From Actinomycetaceae bacterium (GTDB lineage Bacteria > Actinomycetota > Actinomycetes > Actinomycetales > Actinomycetaceae), in the NCBI GenBank assembly GCA_028724905.1, contig JAQYTG010000005.1:178717-242716 (forward strand): a stretch of DNA of 64,000 nt. Direction: 5' to 3'. Under the pieces are notes generated by a model. The model was not told the DNA's origin. It was given only the letters and a program-made list of their open reading frames with translations, and did no database searches. Below, one piece after another: positions 27,180 to 35,545 of the stretch. The position numbers and the translations under genes were made by a program. The first letter of the stretch is position 1; each line of letters begins with the position of its first letter.

Positions 27180-28046
27180 TCATAGCAGGCTCACGGCGTC
27201 ACGAACTGCTTGGGCTACGTCGTCATCAGCGGGGAAAAGCATAGATCTACCAGCAACGATTCCATAGACCCCTGGAAGCTCTAGAGCCTTAGCCCACTCG
27301 CTGAGCGCCGCCTGCGGATCTTGTGGCACTGCCCCGCCGAGAATCAGCGTGGGAAGGGTAGTTGAGCTCATCACCCGTTCCATATCGGGCACGCACGGGA
27401 TCTTTAGCCATGTGTATGCCGAGGTGGTGCCGAGGCCGGAGGCAATGGCCATTGAGGCGATCACCGCTTCAGTAGACAGATCATTGACGATTCTACCCTC
27501 GTGCCAATTCGAGACAAACGGTTCAATCATCATCATTTTGTGGTGATCTGCTAACTCATTCACGGCTAGGGCAGTATTGCGCAGCACGGAGGGGATAGCT
27601 GGATCAGTGTAATTGATGCGCAGCAGCGATTTTCCGCCGTCGAGATGCGCTTCGCAAATACCCTGCGGAGTGTAGCAGTTAAAGCGATCATCCATCTCCC
27701 AGGCAGCTCCAGCCACCCCCGCCCGATTCATGGAGCCGTAGACGTGTTTGCCCTCCAGCGCGCCTATTAGAGCTAGATCTTCAATAACATCGGCGGTACC
27801 GAGAAAACCCGTGACGCCAGGCTGCTTGAGAGCTTCTGCACAGCGTTCCAGCAGCTCTTTACGGTTGCTCATAGCGAAACTGTCTGCTCCAGCCCCCAGA
27901 GCGCCGCGTGCCGGATGGTCTGCGGCAATAATCATCATTTTTTCACCAGCAGCTAGAGCCGGCCCAGGGGTGCGAGCACGCAACGCCTGCGCGATGCTCT
28001 CCGGCTCGTAAGCACGAATCTGGGCAATATCTGAAATGTTGATCAT
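27180..28046 (-). CDS. iolJ: IolJ-type aldolase (Cgl0159-like TIM-barrel)
   Basis: 288 residues. A (beta/alpha)8 aldolase-like protein of the Cgl0159 type, which replaces the class II IolJ in actinobacterial inositol clusters. Visible blocks are MMIIAADHPARGALGAG (about 37-53), GFLGTADVIEDLALIGAL, SMNRAGVAGAAWEMDDRFN, KSLLRINYTDPA, and the C-terminal barrel strands TWLKIPCVPDME and LPTLILGGA. The likely Schiff-base Lys is in YTWLKIP (about 202). It would split 2-deoxy-5-keto-gluconate 6-phosphate into DHAP and malonate semialdehyde. It overlaps iolC by 4 nt, so the kinase and aldolase are made together. Confidence 0.8.
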   Translation of the reverse strand: MINISDIAQIRAYEPESIAQALRARTPGPALAAGEKMMIIAADHPARGALGAGADSFAMSNRKELLERCAEALKQPGVTGFLGTADVIEDLALIGALEGKHVYGSMNRAGVAGAAWEMDDRFNCYTPQGICEAHLDGGKSLLRINYTDPAIPSVLRNTALAVNELADHHKMMMIEPFVSNWHEGRIVNDLSTEAVIASMAIASGLGTTSAYTWLKIPCVPDMERVMSSTTLPTLILGGAVPQDPQAALSEWAKALELPGVYGIVAGRSMLFPADDDVAQAVRDAVSLL

Positions 28047-29071
28047 CGGCGAGCCTCCACTATCGGCGTTGTGTCGGGATGAATGCTGATCATCTGTTTG
28101 ACTTCATTTTCTGAGGGCATTGCCGTGGAGCATTCCAATCGAGTGGCCACGATAGCTCCAGCTGTAGAGGCAAATTGAATAGTTTCGGCAATAGACCAGC
28201 CTCTGAGCAGCCCGTGAATAAGACCTCCGCCAAACGCATCTCCAGAGCCAAGACCGTTGAGGGCTTGCACTTTCGTCACTGGTACTTCAATGCGCTCATC
28301 GGCGGTTTTTACCAGGGTGCCGAGTGGACCTTGTTTGACGATAGCGATCTCCACGCCGCGCTCAAGTAGCGCATCAGCAGCACGATCTGGATTTTCTTCG
28401 CCCACAGCCACACGGCATTCCTCACGATTGCCCACAGCCACATTGGCGAACTCGATCGCTCCGCCGATCTCCCGCGAGGCCATCTCTTCGTTTTCCCAGA
28501 ACTGCGCCCGATAATCGAGGTCAATGATCGTCCAGCCTTGCCTGCCCCGCGTTTCGAGAGCCTTTCTATGTGCCGAACGAGATGGTTCCTCGGAGAGGCC
28601 GGTTCCAGAAAAGCAGAAAGCCTCCGCCGCCCGCAGTGCCTCGCAGGGGATATCATCTGCCGTCAGCTGCAGATCAGGAGCAGTGGGTTTGCGGTAGAAA
28701 TAGATGGGGAAATGATCGGGAGGGAAGATCTCGCAAAACGTCACTGGCGTCAAAAATTCTGGCACCACTTTCACGTATGCGTCCGATACGCCGAGCCTGC
28801 GCATTTCCAAACGTACAAAATTTCCGAAAGGGTCTGCGCCAACCCCCGTAATGGTGGCGGCGCTGTGCCCATACTTTGCAGCTGCCACCGCCACGTTTGT
28901 GGGTGATCCGCCGAGGTACTTGCCAAAGCTCTGTACCTGCTCTAAGCCAACTCCAACTTGGAGCGGATAGATATCAACGCCAGATCTCCCAATCGTGAGA
29001 ACCTCTGGAAAATTGTGCACCAAAGCAATCAGCTCCTCTCTGAGACTTTGCTTTGTGTTACGCAGCATCAC
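28043..29071 (-). CDS. iolC: 5-dehydro-2-deoxygluconokinase
   Basis: 342 residues, PfkB family. It phosphorylates 2-deoxy-5-keto-gluconate in the inositol pathway. The IolC-specific N-terminus EVLTIGRSGVDIYPLQ is present, then GGSPTNVAVAAAKYGH, FPPDHFPIYFYRKPTAPDLQL (in blocks) and the catalytic LNGLGSGDAFGGGLIHG near residue 269, with Ser replacing the usual Ala of GAGD. The start is ATG at 29068 or GTG at 29071. The palindromic motif TTTGT-GCAT-ACAAA lies 40 nt upstream. Confidence 0.92.
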   Translation of the reverse strand: MMLRNTKQSLREELIALVHNFPEVLTIGRSGVDIYPLQVGVGLEQVQSFGKYLGGSPTNVAVAAAKYGHSAATITGVGADPFGNFVRLEMRRLGVSDAYVKVVPEFLTPVTFCEIFPPDHFPIYFYRKPTAPDLQLTADDIPCEALRAAEAFCFSGTGLSEEPSRSAHRKALETRGRQGWTIIDLDYRAQFWENEEMASREIGGAIEFANVAVGNREECRVAVGEENPDRAADALLERGVEIAIVKQGPLGTLVKTADERIEVPVTKVQALNGLGSGDAFGGGLIHGLLRGWSIAETIQFASTAGAIVATRLECSTAMPSENEVKQMISIHPDTTPIVEARR

Positions 29072-29110
29072 TACTATCTATCTTACGGCATTTGTTTGTT
29101 CCGTCAAGTA

Positions 29111-29124
29111 TTTGTGCATACAAA
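29111..29124. promoter_or_regulatory. Candidate IolR operator upstream of iolC
   Basis: TTTGT-GCAT-ACAAA palindrome containing TGCATACA, 40 nt before the iolC start. TGYATACA is also found before the GntR gene and the transaldolase gene. Confidence 0.4.
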
Positions 29125-29562
29125 TTGAAAATTGTCGTGTGCTGTTCGGCTGGCACGGATGCGTGCGGCGGGGCTAGTGGCCGAATATCTGCCCGCTTTT
29201 CCTTGAGCGGATGTATGTATTCTTGCGCCAGTGCAGATGTGCCGCTGTGCAATGTCGTCGCTGCGGTTATGCGTGGACGGCAGGTCTGGGGCGTGGGTGT
29301 GTGACGGTAGGTGTGCGGGTGCTCTGTGACGGCGAGTGCGATCCCGAGCCTACAGCGGCGCGACAGTAGGTGCGTGACGCCAGGACGTAAGGCGCGAACT
29401 TGCAAGCTCTCTCGGGCGGGAGCACGACGGTAGGTGTATGACGGTAGGCATAGGGCATGGGTTCGTAGACGGCGGGCGTGCGAGGCTTGTGGATGGCGGG
29501 GTGCATGAGCAAGCGCTCAGGAAAGCCCAGGAAAAGGTCGATGGCAGAGCTTGGAATGGCAA

Positions 29563-29656
29563 AACTGACTGATCAGCAGATCAGCTAGCCGATATTCCAA
29601 GCGACACATCACCCTTGCAAGGCGGAACTGACTGATCAGCAGATCAGCTAGCCGAT
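29563..29656. repeat. 31-bp direct repeat
   Basis: Identical 31-bp copies at 29563-29593 and 29626-29656, 63 nt apart. Each carries an internal inverted repeat CTGATC-AGCA-GATCAG followed by CTAGCCGAT. Confidence 0.85.
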
Positions 29657-30015
29657 GGAATGAGCTGGCTGATGCCGTCACCCCTCCGATGGATGAGCTC
29701 GGCGCAGTGAATTGGATGGTGCGGGACGGGCTGGATTCCGCAGTATCTGGCATACTGGACGGTGCTCCAAGGGAAAGTGAACTGTAGGAACGTGTGCTCG
29801 GCCCCTCGATATAGAGGGCTGGGTATTTCTAAGGGAAAGTGAGTTGGAGGGAGAGAAAAAGCGCTCTGAGGCGTTCTGGGACGGCAGAACGGCGATCCAG
29901 AGCGACAAACGCTGGCGAACAGGCAGTGCTGGCTATGGGTCATTTGCAGTAGCTAAGCCAGCAAGTAGCTCAAAGAGTATGCTTCGTTCCCTTTCATCCG
30001 TTTCAACTGCTATAT

Positions 30016-30023
30016 TGCATACA
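30016..30023. promoter_or_regulatory. Candidate IolR operator upstream of the GntR gene
   Basis: TGCATACA within ATATTGCATACATATTG, 36 nt before the regulator start, overlapping the probable promoter; consistent with autoregulation. Confidence 0.35.
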
Positions 30024-30058
30024 TATTGTAGGTTTTCTTCACACAAGGGACTATTAAC

Positions 30059-30823
30059 ATGAGCGACGACTCTATCAACACCCCTTTTGCTCCTATCGTT
30101 GAGCTTGATCGTGATTCAGACGTGCCCCTCTACGAGCAGATCGCCAAGCCAATAGCCGATTTAATCACGTCGGAAGCGCTCAAACCTGGGCAGTTGATTG
30201 AAGATGAGGTCTCCCTCGCGCGCCGCTTAGATGTATCGCGGCCCACTGCCCGCCGTGCGCTGCAGGATTTAGCGAGCGCCGGCCTGCTTTCGCGCCGCCG
30301 AGGTGCGGGCACGCGCGTAGCTCCGGCTCATGTGCAACGCCAACTCTCGCTCACCTCACTCAACGCAGATCTGCAAAAGAGTGGGCACTCCACCACCACT
30401 AAAGTCCTCTCGTATGAAGTCTTTTTCGCTGATGATCCTCTCGCTGAAAAGCTCCAAATCGCCCCTGGTACGGAACTCGTCTCAGTGCGCCGGTTGCGGA
30501 ATATGGATGGCGTACCCCTGGCCTTGATGCATAATGTGATACCGAGCGAATATGCTCCATCACTCACGGAGTTGTCTTCTAAGAGCCTCTATTCGTGCTT
30601 TGACGCTCGTGGAATCGTGATGCATAGCGCACTGCAGACTATCGGCGCACGCAATGCTTCTAAAGATGAGGCGAGCCTGCTGGATATTGAAGCGAATGCT
30701 GCCGTCGTCACAATGGAAAGAATTACGTTTGACGCCGATCATCACGTGATCGAATACGGAGATCACGTTTACAATGCGCGCCAGTATCACATCACTATCC
30801 CGCTTCTAGCTCAAAATTCCTAG
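30059..30823 (+). CDS. iolR: GntR-family (HutC/UTRA) regulator, probable IolR
   Basis: 254 residues. The N-terminal GntR winged helix includes PLYEQIAKPIADLI, LIEDEVSLARRLDVSRPTAR and LLSRRRGAGTRV. A UTRA effector domain fills the C-terminal two-thirds (SVRRLRNMDGVPLALMHNVI; ALQTIGARNASKDEASLLDI; VVTMERITFDADHHVIEYGD). Corynebacterial inositol clusters are repressed by a GntR-type IolR, and this gene sits next to iolC, so it is the probable inositol-responsive repressor. The start ATG is preceded by AAGGGACTATTAAC. The effector is unknown. Confidence 0.8.
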   Translation: MSDDSINTPFAPIVELDRDSDVPLYEQIAKPIADLITSEALKPGQLIEDEVSLARRLDVSRPTARRALQDLASAGLLSRRRGAGTRVAPAHVQRQLSLTSLNADLQKSGHSTTTKVLSYEVFFADDPLAEKLQIAPGTELVSVRRLRNMDGVPLALMHNVIPSEYAPSLTELSSKSLYSCFDARGIVMHSALQTIGARNASKDEASLLDIEANAAVVTMERITFDADHHVIEYGDHVYNARQYHITIPLLAQNS

Positions 30824-31340
30824 GAGATCCTACGGGTGCCCAGGGCGTGTAGGAGCGCGGGATCGCCTTGGGGTTGGTGCGCTAGATGCGTAGCTGTGAG
30901 GACGTGCCCAGAGGCACATGAGTGCAGAGTGCTTAGGATACGTGTTGAGGTGCACCCATCTTTAAGAGCTTGAAAATACAGCTCTGCACGAAGAGTTTAA
31001 AAATGCAGTTCTAGAGGGCGTCTTATAGCCTGGGTTTAGGGCGTCTCGCTAGGCGCTTTTGCTGGCGTCTCGGTGTACGCACGTACGCGAAAGCGTATGC
31101 AGCGCATAAAAAAGAAGCACACAGAGAAGTACACAAATGGGATTCGTCGTCACCCCAAAAGCGAGAGAGTGGTTGTAGCCAGCGAGAGGCTTCGCTGTAG
31201 GTCGGTGACGCAAACAGCTCCAACACAACAGATGTATTGTGTATACATATCTTGCCATACTCTCGTACTTGTACTAACATTTAAGTGTTCGCATCACACG
31301 TCATAGGTACAACGGTGTTCCCGACTGATCAAGGAGAGAT
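30824..31340. other. Intergenic region upstream of transaldolase gene
   Basis: 517 nt with no gene. It contains a degenerate repeat pair (AAGAGCTTGAAAATACAGCTCTGCA at 30965 and a diverged copy at about 30990), a GGCGTCTCG/GGCGTCTTA repeat near 31018-31070, and a palindrome upstream of the next gene. Confidence 0.5.
31232..31248. promoter_or_regulatory. Candidate IolR operator upstream of transaldolase gene
   Basis: ATGTAT-TGTGT-ATACAT palindrome containing TGTATACA (31240-31247), about 93 nt before the transaldolase start. It matches the TGYATACA core seen upstream of iolC and the GntR gene. Confidence 0.4.
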
Positions 31341-32420
31341 ATGAACGCGGATAATTACACCCCTGGTCCACTCTTGAGCGCGACTCGGCAATTTCCCACT
31401 GTGCTATGGAACGATTCCTCCGACGTTGCCGAGCTCAAGCAGTCAATTTCTTTTGGAGGAGTAGGAGCTACCTGCAATCCTCAGATTGCCTATACAACCA
31501 TTTCTCACCACCCTGAGATCTGGAATGACCGCATCATTGCTATTGCCGACGCTCATCCAGATTGGACGGAAGGACAGATTGGCTGGCAAGCAGTGATGGA
31601 TATGTCGGTGGAAGCAGCCAAGCTGCTAGAGCCTGCTTTCCATGCTACCAACGGACGCGATGGCCGGCTCTCAATCCAGACCGATCCTCGCAATTACCGC
31701 AATGCGAAGGCGCTGGCAGATCAAGCCGAAATGTTTCACAATCTGGCTCCAAACGTCGTGGTAAAAATCCCTGCCACTGAGACCGGAATCCAGGCAATCG
31801 AAGAGGCCACATATCGTGGTGTCTCCATCAACGTCACCGTTTCTTTCACGGTGCCACAGACGGTGCGCTCAGCGGAAGCGATTGAGCGCGGTCTAGAGCG
31901 GCGTAAAGCAGAGGGCAAAGACGTCTCAGGCATGAGCCCCGTCGTCACCCTCATGGTGGGGCGTTTAGATGATTGGTTGAAGTACGTCGTCAAGCGCGAT
32001 GGGATTTTCATCGACGCCTCAGCCCTCGAATGGGCAGGCATCGCTGCAATGAAGCGCACCTACCAGATCTTCAAAGAGCGTAATTTCACGGCGCGTCCAC
32101 TAGTTGCCGCATTCCGCAATGTGTATCACTGGAGTGAATTCCAAGGTGGAGATCTCGTCGTGTCACCGCCGTTCGCATGGCAGAAGATCATCAATGCGTC
32201 TGATTATGAGCCGGTGGCGCGTATCGACGAGCCCGTGGCTGAGCACTACCTGAAAGAGCTGCAGCGCATCCCTGATTTCCGCCGCGCCTATGAGCCCGAC
32301 GGTATGGATGCCTCGGAGTTCTTGACGTTTGGTGCGACAGCGCGCACGCTGCGCGGCTTCTTGGCAGCAGACAACGATCTCGAAGTGCTGGTGCGTGATT
32401 TGATCACTCCAGCGCCATAA
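31341..32420 (+). CDS. Transaldolase-family protein
   Basis: 359 residues. The N-terminal FPTVLWNDSSDVAELKQSI and FGGVGATCNPQIAY parallel the transaldolase opening, with Asp and the T/S-NP motif. The Schiff-base Lys lies in NVVVKIPATETGIQAIEEAT (about 140), followed by GVSINVTVSFTVPQ. Transaldolase transfers dihydroxyacetone units in the pentose phosphate pathway. This is a divergent member, not the standard tal of central metabolism, and its promoter shares the operator-like motif with iolC and the GntR gene, so a role in inositol or related ketose metabolism is likely but unproven. The start follows AAGGAGAG. Confidence 0.8.
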   Translation: MNADNYTPGPLLSATRQFPTVLWNDSSDVAELKQSISFGGVGATCNPQIAYTTISHHPEIWNDRIIAIADAHPDWTEGQIGWQAVMDMSVEAAKLLEPAFHATNGRDGRLSIQTDPRNYRNAKALADQAEMFHNLAPNVVVKIPATETGIQAIEEATYRGVSINVTVSFTVPQTVRSAEAIERGLERRKAEGKDVSGMSPVVTLMVGRLDDWLKYVVKRDGIFIDASALEWAGIAAMKRTYQIFKERNFTARPLVAAFRNVYHWSEFQGGDLVVSPPFAWQKIINASDYEPVARIDEPVAEHYLKELQRIPDFRRAYEPDGMDASEFLTFGATARTLRGFLAADNDLEVLVRDLITPAP

Positions 32421-32828
32421 TTCTTGCAATTCTTGTACGTTTAGTTAGCTACTTGTGGTGGAGCTTGTGACCGTGGATCCAGGCTCCACCACGGCTATAC
32501 GCAGACTTTATGTCGGTGTGCACAGCCTAGCCGCACGTGTGCTGTGAGTGCGTGCGTGGCGTTGCGGAATATGTAGGCACAGTATCATGTGGCAGCGTAG
32601 CTGCGTGTGCGTTCACAGTGCATATATGCAGCCCTACTGAGTTTTATGTGACAGTCTGCCGCGCTTTACCTGCGCTTACCTATGTGGGTGTATGTGCGAA
32701 CTCATTGTGGTGTATATATGCGATCCTGCCGTGCGTGTATTACGTATCTGCTGTGGAGGGAAATATATTGGCGTCACGCACCGTTGTGCCAGCAACGAAC
32801 ATGGCGACACAATGAAAGCTGTTGAACA
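32421..32828. other. Intergenic region, nothing recognised
   Basis: 408 nt between the transaldolase and oxidoreductase genes; rich in GTGTGC/TATGTG words. A short inverted repeat around GTGGAGC...GCTCCACCAC at 32457-32490 may terminate the transaldolase transcript. Confidence 0.4.
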
Positions 32829-33752
32829 ATGCGTAAACTGATGCAACAAGCGGATAACGGTATCGAGGGTGTGCAACTCGTGCAGGTACCGGAGCCTCAT
32901 GCAAAAGCCGGAGAAGTGCGAGTCGCGTGGCTAGCTGGAGGAGTAAATCCAATAGATTGGAAAATTGCATCCGGATCTGGGCCCTACTCCGCAACTGCCC
33001 GTGGTCTGACGTATCCCATTGGGTTTGGATCTGATTTTGCCGGCGTCATTGATGAGGTTGGTGACGGCGTTCATGATTTTCACTTAGGAGATCACGTATT
33101 TGGCACGCGCTTTACGCAAGGTTTTGGCGATTACCTCGTCGGCACCCCTGAAGATCTCCAGCTGCTTCCTATTCCCGAGGGGATGAGCATGGAGCTTGCC
33201 GGCTCACTCTCCACCGTTGCTGCTACTGCGGTGGCGGCAATCGACGATCTGGGCGATATCGAGGGCAAGACGATTCTCATCGGCGGAGGAGCTGGAGGGG
33301 TTGGCACCATAGCGGTGCAGTATGCCGCAGCAAAAGGCGCTCGCGTCATCGCCACCGGCTCACGTTCGTCCGCTGATTATCTGCGCACCTTAGGGGCAGA
33401 GCCTGTGACCTACGGCGAGGGGCTCACAGAACGGGTGCGCGAAATTCTGGGAGGTGGCTCTCTCGACGCCGCGAGCGATCTCGCTAATACCGACGTGATC
33501 AATGCGGCTTTAGAGCTCGGTGTGCCATCCCAGCGCATTACTCTCATCGCTGCTCTTGAGTATCCGCAGGGCACGATTCGTACCGGAGCCGCGCGGGCTC
33601 GCAGCGATGCCCGCAGTGATATTGCGCAGCGCATCGCCCGAGGTGAGATCCACGTACCGATTGAACTCTCCGTGCCGTTGGACGATTTCCGCACAGCTAT
33701 TGACCGCTCTATGGCTGGCCACACCCACGGCAAAATCGTCGTTGTGCCCTAA
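32829..33752 (+). CDS. Zinc-independent MDR oxidoreductase (quinone reductase-like)
   Basis: 307 residues, medium-chain dehydrogenase/reductase superfamily. It opens MRKLMQQADNGIEGVQLVQV, then GEVRVAWLAGGVNPIDWKI and GFGSDFAGVIDEVGDGV. The NADPH-binding GGGAGGVGTIAVQYAAAKGA lies at about 155-174, and the end TIRTGAARARSDARSD is followed by HTHGKIVVVP. No Cys/His set for structural or catalytic zinc is seen, so it belongs to the quinone oxidoreductase type. Physiological substrate unknown. The start ATG has no strong ribosome site. Confidence 0.88.
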   Translation: MRKLMQQADNGIEGVQLVQVPEPHAKAGEVRVAWLAGGVNPIDWKIASGSGPYSATARGLTYPIGFGSDFAGVIDEVGDGVHDFHLGDHVFGTRFTQGFGDYLVGTPEDLQLLPIPEGMSMELAGSLSTVAATAVAAIDDLGDIEGKTILIGGGAGGVGTIAVQYAAAKGARVIATGSRSSADYLRTLGAEPVTYGEGLTERVREILGGGSLDAASDLANTDVINAALELGVPSQRITLIAALEYPQGTIRTGAARARSDARSDIAQRIARGEIHVPIELSVPLDDFRTAIDRSMAGHTHGKIVVVP

Positions 33753-34315
33753 ATATGGCTTGCAACCGGATCGTCGCAGCTTGGCGCCTGTAGCTGGATC
33801 AGCTGGCACTGCTAGCCTGAACTTGCATAGGTGATGAACGTACAGATAGATGACCGGCAGCCAATGGTTGGAGACTCAGGGGTTGGAAACCCAGTCAGGA
33901 GCCCAATGGTTGGAGACTCAGGAGTGGGAAACTCAGCGGTTGCAGAAGCTGCGCCGCCCGTCGTCACGCATCTGCCTATGCGTCCATGTAGGTATGAACG
34001 AGGCTGACAGGGGTAAGTGCATCGAGGAACTACACGCCATAAAAATTTTTCTGGCAGACGCGCACTGACCGAGAGCCTACGTGCATCAGAGTGCACGTGC
34101 TCATCACGACTTGTGTCTGATCAGGGACTTGTATTCTGGTCAGGCCAGAGATGTCACGCTGACGAGGAATATGCTCATTACAATCACACGTGCTCAACGT
34201 GAGCTAGGTGCGAATCCATGTGTGCAATGTGGACGCCTAGCAGTAATTGATCTGCACTCTTGTAGGGTAGATGCGAGATACTACGAACATTGGGTAGCGG
34301 AAAAAGGAGGCGCAC
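33753..34315. repeat. Intergenic region with 42-bp repeat
   Basis: 563 nt with no gene. CCAATGGTTGGAGACTCAGG starts two copies at 33861-33894 and 33903-33936 (period 42). A third shorter TTGGAAACCCAG/TGGGAAACTCAG word is internal. Upstream of ddh the region is otherwise featureless. Confidence 0.6.
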
Positions 34316-35287
34316 ATGATTCGTGTGGCGATCAATGGCTATGGGAATTTAGGTAGAGGCGTGGAAAAAGCTGTGACGGCAGCACCAGATATGGAGCTAG
34401 TGGTGGTGTTTACTCGCCGCGATCCAGCCAGTATCACCACTGCGGGGGCGCCGGTTGCTGCGGTGACGGCGATGCCCGAGTATGTGGGAAAGATCGACGT
34501 GTGCGTGAACTGTGGTGGCAGTGCTACTGATCTAGCGCAGCAGACCCCAGAAGCGGCCGCATATTTCAATGTGGTGGATTCTTTTGACACTCATGCAAAC
34601 ATTCCGCAGCATTTCGAGGCTGTGGATGCTGCAGCTCGCGAGGCTCACCACGCTGCGGTGATTAGTGCTGGTTGGGATCCAGGGCTGTTTTCCATGATGC
34701 GGGTACTTGGTGATGCCGTACTGCCCGATTCCCAGGCTGTCACTTTTTGGGGGCCAGGGGTATCTCAAGGACACTCGGATGCTATTCGACGCATTGAAGG
34801 TGTGAAAGACGCTCGGCAGTACACGCTGCCGGTGCCTGAGACGGTAGCCGCTGTGAAAGCTGGCGATCCGGTAGAACTCACAGTGCGTTCGATGCATACA
34901 CGCGATGCATGGGTGGTAGCTGAAGAGGGGGCTGATCTGGCTCGTATTGAGCGCGAGATCAAAGAGATGCCGAACTATTTTGACGATTACGACACCACTG
35001 TCCATTTCATCTCTGAGCAGGAGTTGCAGCAAGATCACGCCGCTATCCCACACGGTGGGCAAGTGATCCGTCGAGGGCATACCAGCGATGGGGTAGCCCA
35101 CGTAGTGAGCTTTGAGCTTGCCTTGGATTCCAACCCAGAATTTACAGGGGCTGTGCTGGCAGCTACAGCGCGCGCGGCTGCTCGTAAAGGAGCTGCTGGG
35201 CAGGTTGGTGCTTTCACGATGTTTGATCTGAGCCTCGCAGATCTTTCCCCCCACACAGGCGAGGAACTGCGCGCACACTTCCTGTAA
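34316..35287 (+). CDS. ddh: meso-Diaminopimelate D-dehydrogenase
   Basis: 323 residues, the family length. It makes meso-DAP directly from tetrahydrodipicolinate with NADPH and ammonia, giving a one-step route for cell-wall DAP or lysine. It has the N-terminal Rossmann motif VAINGYGNLGRGVE, then CVNCGGSATDL, VDSFDTHANIP, SAGWDPGLFSMMR (substrate-binding), GPGVSQGHSDAIRRIEGVKD and the C-terminal NPEFTGAVLAATARAA, all typical of Ddh. The start follows AAAAAGGAGG. Monocistronic, ended by a strong hairpin. ddh has a patchy distribution in bacteria. Confidence 0.95.
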   Translation: MIRVAINGYGNLGRGVEKAVTAAPDMELVVVFTRRDPASITTAGAPVAAVTAMPEYVGKIDVCVNCGGSATDLAQQTPEAAAYFNVVDSFDTHANIPQHFEAVDAAAREAHHAAVISAGWDPGLFSMMRVLGDAVLPDSQAVTFWGPGVSQGHSDAIRRIEGVKDARQYTLPVPETVAAVKAGDPVELTVRSMHTRDAWVVAEEGADLARIEREIKEMPNYFDDYDTTVHFISEQELQQDHAAIPHGGQVIRRGHTSDGVAHVVSFELALDSNPEFTGAVLAATARAAARKGAAGQVGAFTMFDLSLADLSPHTGEELRAHFL

Positions 35288-35309
35288 CCTGCTGGTCAAG
35301 GTCAATATT

Positions 35310-35373
35310 ATCGGTCAGACCACTTTTACCAATACGGGCTATACCCTAGGTTGATAAAAGTGGTCTGACCGAT
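35310..35373 (+). terminator. Long hairpin after ddh (AATACGGGC-loop element, copy B)
   Basis: Arms 35310-35332 and 35351-35373 pair over 23 bp with one mismatch. The loop begins TACGGGC and resembles the element at 23743-23795. It is placed 22 nt after the ddh stop and can terminate convergent transcription. Confidence 0.75.
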
Positions 35374-35545
35374 ACATATCAACTCTTTGGCAAAGTTAGC
35401 ACCTGTGCCAATCCTCGCTGATAGAACCTAGCCAGTGGCTCGCTGAGAAGACTATCAACGTGCATACACATTCGCACCAGACACCAATACGTCACTTGCG
35501 GCGGACGCCTGGGCTGCCAGTCGTCTACGCCCACAAATCCTACGC

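Larger units (their letters stand above)
29072..30058. other. 987-nt non-coding region between iolC and the GntR gene
   Basis: Divergent promoter region, unusually long. No reading in it looks protein-like; translated products are Pro/Arg/His-rich shadows. It contains candidate operators at each end (29111-29124 and 30016-30023), several ACGGTAGGTGT words at about 29303-29450, a 31-bp direct repeat at 29563/29626, and a repeated AAGGGAAAGTGA motif at about 29769 and 29831. Confidence 0.6.

Noticed and set aside
29290..29660. Repeats considered as a CRISPR array
   Set aside because: Only two exact copies, no regular spacers, no cas genes in the window.
29058..29943. Several overlapping reading frames on the - strand upstream of iolC
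   Set aside because: Products are Pro/Arg/His-rich, follow DNA repeats, lack ribosome sites and look like shadows of repetitive GC-rich sequence.
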